DNA from: Rhipicephalus microplus
Lineage: Eukaryota; Arthropoda; Arachnida; Ixodida; Ixodidae
DNA: 64,000 nucleotides
Assembly (NCBI RefSeq): GCF_043290135.1
Contig: NC_134701.1
Coordinates: 36,483,501-36,547,500 of the forward strand
Direction: 5' to 3'
Shown here: piece after piece, positions 63,555 through 64,000 of the stretch
Layout: each line of letters starts with the position of its first letter
How positions within the stretch are numbered: position 1 is the stretch's first letter
The notes under the pieces: generated by a model
Databases searched by the model: none
What the model was told of the DNA's origin: nothing
The model's input: only the letters and a program-made list of their open reading frames with translations
Translations under genes and position numbers: made by a program

Positions 63555-64000
63555 GTAATATGTTGCTTATTCGGCATCCAAACCAGCTGCCCACCATGGA
63601 GCTCAATGAGGGGATGCTACGCGACACAGTGGGAATGCAGGCAGCAGCTGTACATGGCTTTTATCACCTAATATACGTACCCAAGCTTGGATATATACAC
63701 CAAATTAGCCCTTGCCCCCGAGAAACGTGGAAGTAAAAGGAAGTGAGGAGATGACAGGAAAGATCAAAAGTAAGAGAGGAAGACAAGGGCATAGAGATGA
63801 ATAGAGACAGGAAAAGGCGACTGCCAATTTTCCCTAGGTGGGTCAGCCCAAGCGCACCGTCTACGTGAAGCCGGGGCAAAAGAGATGTGTTGCCTCCGCC
63901 GGGGGGGCCTTAAAGGTCCAATCACCCGGCAATGGCTCAAGCCCCAGGATCCCCTTTTCCACAGTTACAGGTAAACCACGCACAGTGAAGCGTGGGAAGT
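63555..64000 (-). other. LINE E 5' UTR, continues off the window
   Basis: Non-coding sequence upst­ream of ORF1. GGTGGGTCAGCCCAAGCGCA, CGTCTACGTGAAGCCGGGGC and GGGGCCTTAAAGGTCCAATC lie here. I recall similar blocks before ORF1 in tick I-type LINEs. The true 5' end is not visible. Confidence 0.6.

Larger units (their letters stand above)
60040..64000 (-). mobile_element. LINE E: I-type LINE with RNase H, RT domain deleted
   Basis: This minus-strand LINE continues past the right edge. It runs from a 5' UTR (64000-63555) through ORF1 with zinc knuckles (63554-62460), an endonuclease (62351 to about 61600), the linker before RT (61488-61258) and an RNase H domain (61237-60842) to a 3' UTR ending in a (GAT)n/(ATC)n tail at about 60040-60051. 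The RNase H placed after RT is typical of I-clade LINEs. The whole RT domain is missing between linker and RNase H. Confidence 0.85.

Noticed and set aside
1..64000. CRISPR arrays, prokaryotic operons, rRNA
   Set aside because: No regularly spaced repeats, Shine-Dalgarno-led gene strings or rRNA-like sequence were seen. All evidence points to a eukaryotic nuclear genome.

Overview
The window looks like intronic and intergenic DNA of an arthropod, most likely a hard tick (Ixodidae). This is inferred from tRNA-derived SINEs that resemble the tick Ruka family as I remember it, several tick-style Ty3/gypsy, CR1/L2-like and I-like retroelements, many pogo/Tigger derivatives, and AT-rich non-coding sequence with very little host coding. 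No bacterial, organellar or CRISPR features were seen.

Layout. 1-13563 is a nest of three Ty3/gypsy LTR retrotransposons. An old minus-strand element (E0, its 3' end beyond the left edge) was broken by two plus-strand elements: E1 (900-5452, LTRs about 94% identical, many stops) and E2 (5985-10647, LTRs about 98% identical, open except for one in-frame TGA). 13564-20239 holds a tetranucleotide-like repeat, a strong hairpin (16881-16967), a SINE split by a TTAA-targeting MITE, and a second SINE. Between 20240 and 39152 four minus-strand exons with good splice sites and compatible phases form part of a zinc-finger gene that resembles ZNF512. The roughly 14 kb intron between its finger exon (39061-39152) and the next exon (24874-25062) is packed with nested elements: a CR1/L2-like LINE (A); a second LINE (B) carrying a Mutator-like transposase element, which itself carries LINE C; and Tigger elements inside LINE B.

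39600-50250 continues with a foldback retroposon, a three-level nest (pogo-like MITE, foldback MITE, Tigger), a degraded LINE (D) and a P-element/THAP transposase remnant. 50250-60040 is mostly unassigned, with GAGTGAGTC minisatellite, microsatellites, a third foldback retroposon and a possible first exon of a minus-strand gene near 58200. 60040 to the right edge is a minus-strand I-type LINE (E) with ORF1, endonuclease and RNase H but no reverse transcriptase.

The most unusual signal is a family of short hairpin units (23108-23301, 39744-39888, 58087-58146). They share a 3' tag close to CCAACTAGCCCAA, and each is flanked by a 10-15 bp target duplication. One has an independent empty site in a paralogous MITE elsewhere in the window. 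I could run no searches, so family names come from motif recognition.
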